Assembly (NCBI GenBank): GCA_025655595.1
Contig: JAHXIO010000011.1
Location: forward strand, 434,001 to 498,000
Direction: 5' to 3'
DNA length: 64,000 nucleotides
DNA from: Candidatus Thiodiazotropha sp. (ex Monitilora ramsayi)
Lineage (GTDB): Bacteria > Pseudomonadota > Gammaproteobacteria > Chromatiales > Chromatiaceae
Under the pieces are notes generated by a model that had not been told where the DNA came from, did not search any database, and saw only the letters and a list, made by a program, of their open reading frames with translations. The position numbers and the translations under genes are program-made. Positions 9,212 to 17,410 of this stretch are shown one piece after another (the first letter of the stretch is position 1; each line of letters begins with the position of its first letter).

Positions 9212-10606
9212 TTGAAAAGCTCGCCCCTCAATCGCACCCTGGTCCGTCAATTCATCGACATCGTTGGCGCTGACGGCATATTCACAGATGCGGGCGACTG
9301 CCTGCCGTACGGCTACGACAACAGCCGTCTGCAGGCTACCCCTCAGGCAGTGCTGTTCGCCACCCAACCTCAGCAGGTCAGTGCAGTCGCAACACTGTGC
9401 CACGAGCAGGCCCTGCCGCTGATCACACGCGGCAAGGGGACAGGCACCACCGGTGCCACTGTTCCTCAGCAAGGCGGTATCGTGCTCTCGCTGGAACGCA
9501 TGAACCGCATCCTTGAGATCGATGTCGATAATCGTCTCGCCAGAGTCGAGCCCGGCGTCACCAACAAAGCGTTGCAGACAGCAGTGGCTAAGGAAGGGTT
9601 TTTCTGGCCACCCGACCCCACCAGTGCAGCGGTCTGCACCATTGGCGGCAACCTGGCTTACAATTCTGCCGGCCCCAGGGCGGTAAAGTACGGCACTCCC
9701 CGTGAAAATACCCTGGGGCTGTCCGCCGTCACCGGTACGGGTGAGATAATCCGCACAGGCGTGAAGACGACAAAGGGAGTGGTAGGCTACGACCTGACCC
9801 GACTCTTGATCGGCTCTGAAGGGACCCTGGCCATCATCACTGAAGCAACCTTGAAACTGACACCGCTGCCCGAGACAAAATGCACCCTGCAGGCCAGCTT
9901 CCGCAACATGCATGCGGCTGCAGAGGCCGTCTCCGCCATCATGCGACAGCCGATAACACCCTGTGCCTTGGAGTTCATGGATGGGGCGGCACTGAACATG
10001 GTCCGCAACTTTTCCGACCTGAAGCTGAACAGCGAAGTGGGGGCTCTGTTGATGATCGAAGTGGATGGCGCCTCTCACACGATCGAAGCAGAAGCGGCGC
10101 AAGTCGCCCAAGCAGCCAGTGTAGAAGGTCTTTTGGAGATCCATATTGCCCGCACCAAAGAGGAGGTCGCGAAACTCTGGAAGACCCGCAAGGCGCTCTC
10201 CCCGGCGCTGCGTAACATAGCACCGAAGAAGATCAACGAGGATGTAGTGGTGCCCGTCTCCCGCATACCCGACCTGATCGACGGACTGGAGCTACTCTCC
10301 GCCGAACATGGCATCACCATCGTCAACTTTGGACACGCCGGCAACGGTAATATCCACGTCAACCTGCTGCTCGATCCTGACGACCCCGTACAACTCAAGG
10401 CGGGGGAAGCCTGCCTGAATTCAGTCTTCGACCTGGTCCTGCGTCTCGAAGGCACATTGTCGGGTGAACACGGCATCGGCGTGGTAAAACGCGACTTCGT
10501 CCCGCGGGAGATAGACCCTGTGTCCCTCAGACTGATGCAGGCCATCAAGCACCAATTCGACCCCCATAATATCCTCAACCCGGGAATCGTCTTCCCAACC
10601 CAATAG
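9212..10606 (+). CDS. FAD-linked oxidase, glycolate oxidase GlcD-like
   Basis: A 464-residue flavoprotein of the FAD_binding_4 / FAD-oxidase_C family, which includes glycolate oxidase GlcD and D-lactate dehydrogenase and oxidises 2-hydroxyacids. The N-terminal FAD domain contains the RGKGTGTTGATVP pyrophosphate loop and the VEPGV and TIGGNLAYNSAGPRAVKYG segments. The C-terminal domain carries FGHAGNGNIHVNLL (metal/substrate histidines) and GTLSGEHGIGVVKR. The TTG at 9212 is the only upstream start after the dolP stop. In an autotroph with RuBisCO a glycolate oxidase is plausible for salvage of phosphoglycolate, but the GlcE/GlcF partners are not in this window, so D-lactate or another 2-hydroxyacid is equally possible. 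Confidence 0.87.
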   Translation: MKSSPLNRTLVRQFIDIVGADGIFTDAGDCLPYGYDNSRLQATPQAVLFATQPQQVSAVATLCHEQALPLITRGKGTGTTGATVPQQGGIVLSLERMNRILEIDVDNRLARVEPGVTNKALQTAVAKEGFFWPPDPTSAAVCTIGGNLAYNSAGPRAVKYGTPRENTLGLSAVTGTGEIIRTGVKTTKGVVGYDLTRLLIGSEGTLAIITEATLKLTPLPETKCTLQASFRNMHAAAEAVSAIMRQPITPCALEFMDGAALNMVRNFSDLKLNSEVGALLMIEVDGASHTIEAEAAQVAQAASVEGLLEIHIARTKEEVAKLWKTRKALSPALRNIAPKKINEDVVVPVSRIPDLIDGLELLSAEHGITIVNFGHAGNGNIHVNLLLDPDDPVQLKAGEACLNSVFDLVLRLEGTLSGEHGIGVVKRDFVPREIDPVSLRLMQAIKHQFDPHNILNPGIVFPTQ

Positions 10607-10751
10607 TGATCCTGTGAACCCGGTTGCGCTTCCAGGCCTAACAGCCTAGCGACTGTGCGCCAAGTCCGTTTTTGCTCTCCAGTCAAACCTAGTCTTGCCA
10701 CCATAGATAGTGTAATCCCGTTAGGTGTATGACCAGGAAGCACATACAGGA

Positions 10752-11174
10752 ATGAAAAAGACCCACCTCAATCCGCTTATTTTGATCGCCATACTGCTGG
10801 GTTGCCTATGCCACAGTGCGTATGCGGACGGGCAGAAACGCTTCATCCATCAGGACAGTGAAGGATTCTGCACCAGTCTACGGGATATCTCCGACATCAC
10901 CATCACGCATCATCTTAAAGAAGTGCAGTTGGAGTTACAGACTCAGGTGAGTCAACTCAAGCAGCAAGTGCAGAAGAAAAGCTTCAAGACCATCGATACT
11001 CTGATCACGATCGTCATGCCGGGCGGCCTGGTCTATGCCAAGTTGCGTCATGACTCATTTAAAAAGAGCGAACGGGCACTGGCAGAGGTGAGTGAAGAGT
11101 TGGAGCTGATTTCAGGTGACCTGATCGCATTCCAGGCGGCAAATGGGGAGTTCATGGTCGCCAGGGTCGAGTAA
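10752..11174 (+). CDS. small periplasmic protein of unknown function
   Basis: A 140-residue protein I do not recognise. The ATG at 10752 opens a signal peptide (hydrophobic ILIAILLGCLC, cleavage near AYA). The mature part is mostly helical and charged, with a predicted coiled coil in QLELQTQVSQLKQQVQ and a short hydrophobic segment TLITIVMPGGLVYAKL in the middle. It lies between glcD-like and nhaD and is followed by a strong terminator, so it is probably transcribed alone or as a late cistron. A GTG at 10725 is in frame but would disrupt the signal peptide. Its function cannot be inferred. Confidence 0.7.
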   Translation: MKKTHLNPLILIAILLGCLCHSAYADGQKRFIHQDSEGFCTSLRDISDITITHHLKEVQLELQTQVSQLKQQVQKKSFKTIDTLITIVMPGGLVYAKLRHDSFKKSERALAEVSEELELISGDLIAFQAANGEFMVARVE

Positions 11175-11204
11175 CCTCCTATCGATGACCGTCTAGAATA
11201 GTGA

Positions 11205-11230
11205 AACCCCGGTCCCAGCCGGGGTTTTTT
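11205..11230 (+). terminator. intrinsic terminator
   Basis: AACCCCGG and CCGGGGTT arms around a short loop, followed directly by six T residues (11225-11230). This is a canonical rho-independent terminator after the small periplasmic protein gene and upstream of nhaD. Confidence 0.85.
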
Positions 11231-11397
11231 ATATCCAACCAATCTGGCTCAGTGATTAAATTTCCCTCTCCACTCTAAAGTGCAAACAGCCAGCGGCTGA
11301 CAACGCACTCGTTTCAATAGTCATGATAGGTTGACCCGAATGCCGCCTTCCCTGAAAATCCCTGCAGCCGATAATCAATAACCCGGGGTAGTCCGTT

Positions 11398-12870
11398 GTG
11401 AGAATCTTTTTTGTTTTGTTACTTTGCCTGCTTGTCCCCTCAGCCGCGTTTGCTTCCGGCGCAAGTGGAGACCGGTTGGATCTGACCAACCACTGGGTCG
11501 GCTTTACCGCCATCGCGATCTTTGCCGTCGCCTACCTCCTGGTGATGGCAGAGGAATTCACTCATCTACGCAAATCGAAGCCCGTGATTCTCGCAGCGGG
11601 CCTGATCTGGGGACTGGTGGCGTGGTATTACCATACTCACGGTTTACCCCATGCAGCTGAGCAGATGGTTCGCCACAACCTGCTTGAATATGCCGAACTG
11701 ATGCTGTTCCTGCTGGTGGCGATGACCTACATCAACGCCATGGACGAGCGAAACGTCTTCGAGAAGCTGCGCTCCTGGCTGGTGGCCAAGGGCTTCAGTT
11801 TCCGCCAACTCTTCTGGATTACCGGTGTACTCGCCTTTTTCATCTCCCCCGTCGCCGACAATTTGACCACCGCCCTCCTCATGTGCGCGGTGGTGTTGGC
11901 AGTGGGTGGCAGCAATACCAAATTCGTGCTGATCGGTTGTGTCAACATCGTGGTCGCCGCCAACGCGGGGGGCGCCTTCAGCCCCTTTGGCGACATCACC
12001 ACCCTGATGGTCTGGCAGAAAGGGGTTGTCACTGCACAGGGACCGGTCGATTTCTGGGCCTTCTTCGCCCTCTTCATCCCCTCTCTGGTCAACTGGGTGA
12101 TACCGGCCTCGATCATGCATTTCGCCGTACCCAATGAAAATCCGCAGGGTGGTGGAGAGAAAGTGGAAATGAAGCGTGGCGCCAAGCGCATCATCGTCCT
12201 GTTCCTGCTGACCATCGCCACTGCCGTCAGTTTCCATAACTTCCTGGAGATGCCGCCGGTTATCGGTATGCTCACGGGTCTCTCCTACCTTCAGTTCTTC
12301 GGTTTCTATCTGAAGAAGACCTATGCCAAAGACCATATACACCCCTCAGCCAAGGACCAGACCGAGATGGAGCATGACGGACAGATGGGCGATATGGTCT
12401 CATTCGACGTCTTCAACAAAGTGGCACGGGCAGAGTGGGACACCCTGCTCTTCTTCTACGGCGTGGTGCTCTGTGTCGGCGGTCTCGGCTTCATCGGCTA
12501 TCTCGCCCTCACCTCGGAGATCATGTATACCCAGTGGGGCGCGGCCATGGGGCTGTCACCCAGCATGAATGCCACACCGGCCAACATCATGGTCGGCATC
12601 CTCTCCGCCATCGTCGATAACATCCCCGTGATGTTCGCGGTACTCACCATGATGCCCGATATGTCCATGGGACAGTGGCTGCTGGTCACCCTCACCGCGG
12701 GTGTCGGCGGCTCCATGCTCTCCATCGGATCGGCTGCCGGTGTTGCCCTGATGGGACAGGCAAGAGGGAAGTACACCTTCTTCGGGCATCTGAAGTGGGC
12801 CCCGGTGATCGCACTGGGCTATGCGGCCAGTATTGTGGTCCATCTTTGGGTCAATGCGGGTAGTTTCTAG
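11398..12870 (+). CDS. nhaD: NhaD-type Na+/H+ antiporter (copy 1)
   Basis: A 490-residue inner-membrane transporter of the NhaD family (ion-transporter superfamily), which exchanges Na+ or Li+ for protons and is common in marine and haloalkaliphilic bacteria. An N-terminal signal-like segment is followed by about 12 membrane helices. Conserved stretches include FSPFGDITTLMVWQKG (ion-binding/re-entrant region), ISPVADNLTTALL and a C-terminal GSMLSIGSAAGVALMGQARG. It starts at GTG 11398. A close paralogue follows 77 bp downstream. The two share most of the membrane core (for example AGVGGS.LSIGSAAGVALMG), so they arose by tandem duplication. Confidence 0.93.
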   Translation: MRIFFVLLLCLLVPSAAFASGASGDRLDLTNHWVGFTAIAIFAVAYLLVMAEEFTHLRKSKPVILAAGLIWGLVAWYYHTHGLPHAAEQMVRHNLLEYAELMLFLLVAMTYINAMDERNVFEKLRSWLVAKGFSFRQLFWITGVLAFFISPVADNLTTALLMCAVVLAVGGSNTKFVLIGCVNIVVAANAGGAFSPFGDITTLMVWQKGVVTAQGPVDFWAFFALFIPSLVNWVIPASIMHFAVPNENPQGGGEKVEMKRGAKRIIVLFLLTIATAVSFHNFLEMPPVIGMLTGLSYLQFFGFYLKKTYAKDHIHPSAKDQTEMEHDGQMGDMVSFDVFNKVARAEWDTLLFFYGVVLCVGGLGFIGYLALTSEIMYTQWGAAMGLSPSMNATPANIMVGILSAIVDNIPVMFAVLTMMPDMSMGQWLLVTLTAGVGGSMLSIGSAAGVALMGQARGKYTFFGHLKWAPVIALGYAASIVVHLWVNAGSF

Positions 12871-12877
12871 AACCTAG

Positions 12878-12898
12878 GGGGTGGCCAATCGCCACCCC
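12878..12898 (+). repeat. hairpin between the two nhaD genes
   Basis: GGGGTGGC, loop CAATC, GCCACCCC: a perfect 8-bp stem in the 77-bp gap between the tandem antiporters. No T-run follows, so it is more likely an mRNA stability or processing hairpin than a full terminator. Confidence 0.6.
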
Positions 12899-12947
12899 AT
12901 CGATTTCTGCCGTAGACCATGACAGTTCAGTGCCCAAATGAAATAAA

Positions 12948-14390
12948 ATGAACAAAAGGCTCCTCCCAGCAGCCCTTTTTTTTCTGACCCTCCCAGGATT
13001 AGCCCTGGCGTCACATATGACCGGTAGCGGCTACAGTATGAGCACCCATTGGGTTGGCATACTGAGCCTCACCGCCTTCGCGTTGGCCATGATTGTGGTC
13101 TTCATCGAAGAGTTCATCGATCTGCGCAAGTCCAAACCGGTGCTGCTCGCCGCCGGCATCATCTGGGGACTGATCGGCTGGTATGCACACCACTCGAATT
13201 CAGGGCACTTCGCCGAGGAGGCGGTTCGCCACAGCCTGCTCCAATATGCTGAGCTGATGCTCTTCTTTCTCGTCGTGATGACCTATATCAACGCCCTGTC
13301 CGAGCGCCAGGTCTTTCTCGCCCTGCGCAGCTGGGTCGGACAGCAGCAGTACAGCTACCGCCGGATCTTCTGGATTACCGGGTTGGCCACTTTCATTCTC
13401 TCTCCGTTCCTGGACAATCTCTCCACTGCCCTGGTGATGGGCGCGATCATCCTCAATCTCGAGCGTGAGAATAAAAAATTTATCGCCATGGCCTGTACCA
13501 ATGTGGTTGTCGCCTCCAATGCCGGCGGTGCCTTCAGCCCCTTCGGCGACCTCACCACGCTGATGGTCTGGCAACAGGACATCATGAGCACCAACGGCCG
13601 GGTCGACTTCTTCTCTTTCTTCAACCTTTTCGCTCCCTCATTGGTCAACTATCTGGTACCGGCAACGATCATGCATTTTGCCCTGCCCGCCGGGAGACTC
13701 TCCGAAATTCAGGAGAGAATCTATATGCGGCGCGGGTCGAAGCGCATCGTGTTGCTCTTTCTGCTCACCATTGCCACATCAGTCTTTTTTCAATGGCAAC
13801 TCTTCCTGCCTGCCGCCATCGGAATGATGACCGGACTCTCCTATCTGCAGTTCTTCGGTTACTATCTGAAAAAGACCCATATGCCCGGTCCCACCCAGAT
13901 CACCACCTCGGAGACGCCGGACTTCTCCATCGTGGTCGAGAGCCGGCAGCCTTTCGATGTCTTTCTACGGGTAGCCAGATCGGAGTGGGACACCCTGCTT
14001 TTTCTCTGCGGCGTCATTCTCTCGGTGGGAGGCCTCGGATACCTAGGCTATCTGACTTTGGCGTCAGAACTGCTCTATATCCAGTGGGGCGCCACCACCG
14101 CCAACGTTTCCATCGGCCTGGCGTCCGCGATACTGGAGAATATCCCCACCATGTCGATGGTCCTGACCATGCAACCGGAAATGTCGCTCGGTCAATGGCT
14201 GCTGGTCACCCTGACCGCCGGCGTCGGCGGCAGTCTGCTCTCCATCGGCTCGGCGGCGGGTGTTGCGTTGATGGGACACGCTAAAGGAAAGTACACTTTT
14301 TTCAGTCACTTACGATGGACTCCGGCCATTGCACTCGGCTTCGCCGCCAGTGTCGCCTGCCACCTCTGGCTGAACAGCACACTGCTCTGA
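12948..14390 (+). CDS. nhaD: NhaD-type Na+/H+ antiporter (copy 2)
   Basis: A 480-residue paralogue of the preceding antiporter with the same arrangement: signal-like N-terminus, HWVGILSLTAF, FSPFGDLTTLMVW, and the C-terminal GSLLSIGSAAGVALMGHAKG. It differs from copy 1 at the ISPVADNLTTALL site, where it reads LSPFLDNLSTALV. The acidic Asp is kept but its neighbours change, so the two copies may differ in ion selectivity or pH range. The loop before the C-terminal half also diverges strongly. The pair sits directly upstream of phosphoribulokinase. Confidence 0.92.
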   Translation: MNKRLLPAALFFLTLPGLALASHMTGSGYSMSTHWVGILSLTAFALAMIVVFIEEFIDLRKSKPVLLAAGIIWGLIGWYAHHSNSGHFAEEAVRHSLLQYAELMLFFLVVMTYINALSERQVFLALRSWVGQQQYSYRRIFWITGLATFILSPFLDNLSTALVMGAIILNLERENKKFIAMACTNVVVASNAGGAFSPFGDLTTLMVWQQDIMSTNGRVDFFSFFNLFAPSLVNYLVPATIMHFALPAGRLSEIQERIYMRRGSKRIVLLFLLTIATSVFFQWQLFLPAAIGMMTGLSYLQFFGYYLKKTHMPGPTQITTSETPDFSIVVESRQPFDVFLRVARSEWDTLLFLCGVILSVGGLGYLGYLTLASELLYIQWGATTANVSIGLASAILENIPTMSMVLTMQPEMSLGQWLLVTLTAGVGGSLLSIGSAAGVALMGHAKGKYTFFSHLRWTPAIALGFAASVACHLWLNSTLL

Positions 14391-14550
14391 TCCATCGCAG
14401 TCACCTCACCGCTTCGCTGGATTTGCGGAATCTCCGTGGTATAGTTGGCTCCAATTTTACCTCACGCCCGGTATCTACAAGGAAAATAACCGCCCTTCAG
14501 GCGAACCGCCGGACGATAACATTAGAACGATTCGAGTAAGGGAGAAGTCC

Positions 14551-15423
14551 ATGTCAAAAAAGCATCCTGTGGTTGCCGTAACCGGCTCGTCCGGAGCAGG
14601 CACAACAACCGTCAAGCGCGCCTTCGAACACATTTTCTATCGTGACGGCATCAAGCCTGCGGTGGTAGAGGGCGACAGTTTTCATCGCTACACCCGTGTG
14701 GAGATGCGCCAGAAGATGGCCGAGGGACTCAGCCATTTCGGACCCGAAGCCAACCACTTCGACAAGATTGCCGAACTGTTCAAGACCTATGGCGAGACCG
14801 GCAGCGGCGACAAACGTTACTATCTGCACAGCCCCGAAGAGGCCGCCGAACACAATGCCCGTCTGGGATGCGACCAGCAGCCGGGCGAATTCACACCCTG
14901 GGAAAAAATCGACCAAGGAACCGACCTGCTCTTCTACGAAGGCCTGCACGGCATGGTGGTTGACGGCGAAGTCGATGTCGCCAAGCACGTCGATCTGGGA
15001 GTGGGTGTAGTGCCTATCGTCAACCTGGAGTGGATTCAGAAGATCTTCCGCGACAACGCGGAACGTGGCTATAGCGAAGAGGCAATCGTCGACACCATCA
15101 TGCGACGCATGCCCGACTACATCAACCACATCACACCCCAGTTCTCGCGCACCGACATCAACTTCCAGCGCGTACCGACAGTGGATACATCGAACCCCTT
15201 CATTGCCCGCGATATCCCAACGCCGGACGAGAGTTTCGTCGTCATCCGTTTCAGCGATCCGAAGAAGTTCGATATCGACTTCCCCTATCTGCTGTCGATG
15301 ATCGAAAACTCCTTCATGTCACGCCGCAACTCCATCGTGGTGCCCGGCGGCAAGATGGGATTCTCCATGGAGATCGTCTTGCAGCCCATCATTGAGCGCA
15401 TGATGGACGCCCGCAACGTCTGA
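14551..15423 (+). CDS. prkB: phosphoribulokinase
   Basis: A 290-residue enzyme of the proteobacterial PRK class that phosphorylates ribulose-5-phosphate with ATP to make ribulose-1,5-bisphosphate, the RuBisCO substrate. The P-loop is GSSGAGTTT (residues ~11-19), followed by EGDSFHRYTRVEM (catalytic Asp and substrate-binding Arg/His region), LFYEGLHGM (Walker-B-like Glu) and VNLEWIQKI(F/Y)RD. Length matches the class-I octameric enzymes (~290). AAGGGAG before the ATG is a good ribosome binding site. A strong terminator follows at once, so prk is the end of its transcript and is separated by ~5 kb from the RuBisCO genes. Confidence 0.96.
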   Translation: MSKKHPVVAVTGSSGAGTTTVKRAFEHIFYRDGIKPAVVEGDSFHRYTRVEMRQKMAEGLSHFGPEANHFDKIAELFKTYGETGSGDKRYYLHSPEEAAEHNARLGCDQQPGEFTPWEKIDQGTDLLFYEGLHGMVVDGEVDVAKHVDLGVGVVPIVNLEWIQKIFRDNAERGYSEEAIVDTIMRRMPDYINHITPQFSRTDINFQRVPTVDTSNPFIARDIPTPDESFVVIRFSDPKKFDIDFPYLLSMIENSFMSRRNSIVVPGGKMGFSMEIVLQPIIERMMDARNV

Positions 15424-15445
15424 TCGCTCTCTGGGCCATGCCCTG

Positions 15446-15484
15446 AAAAAAGCCGCAACGTCCCGGTGACGTTGCGGCTTTTTT
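15446..15484 (+). terminator. bidirectional terminator after prkB
   Basis: GCCGCAACGTC and GACGTTGCGGC form an 11-bp GC-rich stem with a 5-nt loop, flanked by six A residues on one side and six T residues on the other. It can therefore terminate transcription on either strand. Confidence 0.92.
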
Positions 15485-15624
15485 CTTTCCTGGACGACGA
15501 TGAGACTGACTCAAAGCGAACGGACAGGTCGCCTTTTTGAGATTTTTCAATGTCATGAGCCAGACAAATAACTTACTATTCTGCTCAAGCATTACCCAGG
15601 ATTTCCCGCCGTTTGGAGCAGACG

Positions 15625-16584
15625 ATGAAACAAACCTCGCGCCTCGCCTACTTTCCCATCTCCTTTTTTGCCGTTGTGATGGGATTGGCCGGGCTCTGCA
15701 TCGCCTGGGAATTCGCCGAGACAATATTCACGTTGCCGATCAGGGTTGAAGGCGCACTCATCCCCTTTACCGCACTGGTATTCCTGCTCCTGCTGACCCT
15801 CTATCTGATGAAACTGGTGCGTCACCCGGCGGCGGTGGTGCAGGAACTCAATCACCCGGTTAAGTTGAACTTCTTTCCCGCTGTCTCCATCAGCCTGATC
15901 CTGCTCTCGGTGACCTTGCTCGAATCTCTGCCTTCAATCTCCCATGGGCTGTGGGTCCTGGGCACTGGCCTGCATCTGCTCTTCACGCTCTACGTCATGA
16001 ACGTCTGGATTCACCACGATAAGTTCGAGATCCACCACATCAATCCTGCCTGGTTCATCCCGGTTGTCGGAAATGTGCTGGTACCCATTGCCGGCACAAC
16101 CCATGGACATCTCGAGATATCCTGGTTCTTCTTCAGTATCGGCATCGTTTTCTGGCTGGTGCTCTTCACCATCATAATTTATCGGGTGCTGTTCCATCAT
16201 CCCCTGCCCGACAAGCTGATGCCTACGTTTTTTATCCTGATCGCACCGCCTGCCGTCGGTTTCATCTCCTACCTGAAACTCTCAGGCGGTATGGATAATT
16301 TCGCCCATGTCCTCTACTACAGCGGTCTCTTCCTGACCCTGCTATTGCTGACACAGGCACCCCGCTTTACCCGCCTGCAGTTCTCTCTCACCTGGTGGGC
16401 CTACTCTTTTCCCATGGCGGCCATCACCATCGCCACCCTGCAGATGTACCAGATCACCGCAGTCATGGGCTTTGCTGTGATCGCCTGGGTGCTGCTCGCT
16501 CTACTGACGTTGGTCGTGACTTATCTTCTCTACCGGACGTTGCGGGCAGTGGGGGGGAACCGCATCTGTCTGCCGGAAGAGTAA
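15625..16584 (+). CDS. TehA/SLAC1-family transporter (tellurite-resistance/dicarboxylate type)
   Basis: A 319-residue integral membrane protein of the TDT/SLAC1 family, whose members include anion channels, malate transporters and TehA. About 10 membrane helices are visible. The family signatures ISFFAVVMGLAGL near the N-terminus, the NAW-like HINPAWFIPVVGNVLVP in the middle and WWAYSFPMAAITIA near the end are present. The transported substrate cannot be told from sequence; C4-dicarboxylates, chloride, nitrate or sulfite have all been shown for relatives. I prefer the ATG at 15625 because GGAG lies 6 bases before it; a TTG at 15613 is in frame. It is convergent with gloB. Confidence 0.85.
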   Translation: MKQTSRLAYFPISFFAVVMGLAGLCIAWEFAETIFTLPIRVEGALIPFTALVFLLLLTLYLMKLVRHPAAVVQELNHPVKLNFFPAVSISLILLSVTLLESLPSISHGLWVLGTGLHLLFTLYVMNVWIHHDKFEIHHINPAWFIPVVGNVLVPIAGTTHGHLEISWFFFSIGIVFWLVLFTIIIYRVLFHHPLPDKLMPTFFILIAPPAVGFISYLKLSGGMDNFAHVLYYSGLFLTLLLLTQAPRFTRLQFSLTWWAYSFPMAAITIATLQMYQITAVMGFAVIAWVLLALLTLVVTYLLYRTLRAVGGNRICLPEE

Positions 16585-16609
16585 CCGGTGATTTCTAGAG
16601 GTATGTTCC

Positions 16610-17389
16610 TCAGTCGTATTCCCTGTCTTTCCATTGACGCAAGGCGGTAAAAACCGCCGTTTGCGTCATCAACGCTTGACCGGCGGCCTGCTCAGCCACC
16701 GATTTCACATGCTCGACAGCAGTCCTGAGAAAGGGGTTGGTCGCCAGCTCCACCTCGAGTAAAGCGGGCAGCGTCGGGACACCGGATTCTCGCTTGCGCT
16801 CTTCGTCAGAGATGCGTGACAGTAGAGATGGACTCTCCGGTTCCACCCAAACGGCAAAACCGAGATTGTCCAGAGTATATTCATGGGCACAGTAGATACG
16901 GGTCTGTCCGGGTAGGCCGGCGATTCGCTGTAGGGAATGGCTGAGCTGCTCGAATGTCCCGTCGAAGACACGCCCGCAACCCGCAGCAAAAAGCGTATCA
17001 CCACAAAACAGCGCATCTTCACCATAGTAGGCAATATGCCCGGCGGTATGGCCCGGTACTTCAAGAACTTGCAGGTCGGCTTCCAGCCCATCAATGGCAA
17101 CCCCGTCTCCCTCCCCGACCGGATGAGAAACACCCCGGATCGACTCCCTGGCGGGACCATAGACAGGAATACCGGGAAAGGCCTCCAGCAGCTCAGGCAC
17201 ACCGCCCACATGATCATAGTGGTGGTGGGTAATCAGGATCCCACACAGGCTGGCACCGTGTTGACTCAACCACCTCAGCACCGGTGTCTCATCGCCCGGG
17301 TCTACCGCCACCAGACGCTTTGATCCGGGATTGCCCAACAGCCAAATGTAGTTGTCATCGAATGCTGAAACGGGGGTAACTTCAAGCAC
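16610..17389 (-). CDS. gloB: hydroxyacylglutathione hydrolase (glyoxalase II)
   Basis: A 259-residue metallo-beta-lactamase-fold enzyme that hydrolyses S-lactoylglutathione to D-lactate and glutathione, the second step of methylglyoxal detoxification. The metal-binding motif ITHHHYDH (THxHxDH) is at residues ~53-60, VPGHTAGHIAYY and DTLFAAGCGRVFDG provide further ligands, and CAHEYTLDNL is the family C-terminal signature. Length is usual for GloB. It lies 21 bp downstream of dxs on the same strand, so the two are probably co-transcribed. Confidence 0.95.
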   Translation of the reverse strand: MLEVTPVSAFDDNYIWLLGNPGSKRLVAVDPGDETPVLRWLSQHGASLCGILITHHHYDHVGGVPELLEAFPGIPVYGPARESIRGVSHPVGEGDGVAIDGLEADLQVLEVPGHTAGHIAYYGEDALFCGDTLFAAGCGRVFDGTFEQLSHSLQRIAGLPGQTRIYCAHEYTLDNLGFAVWVEPESPSLLSRISDEERKRESGVPTLPALLEVELATNPFLRTAVEHVKSVAEQAAGQALMTQTAVFTALRQWKDREYD

Positions 17390-17410
17390 GACTCTCTCTG
17401 CCTCTCTCAG

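Noticed and set aside
9161-10144. A 327-codon open frame antisense to the GlcD-like gene
   Set aside because: The plus-strand flavoprotein accounts for the sequence. The antisense product has Cys/His/Gly-rich, non-protein-like composition.
10607-10700. A terminator after the GlcD-like gene
   Set aside because: Partial GGCCTAACAGCC symmetry, but no stable stem with a T-run.
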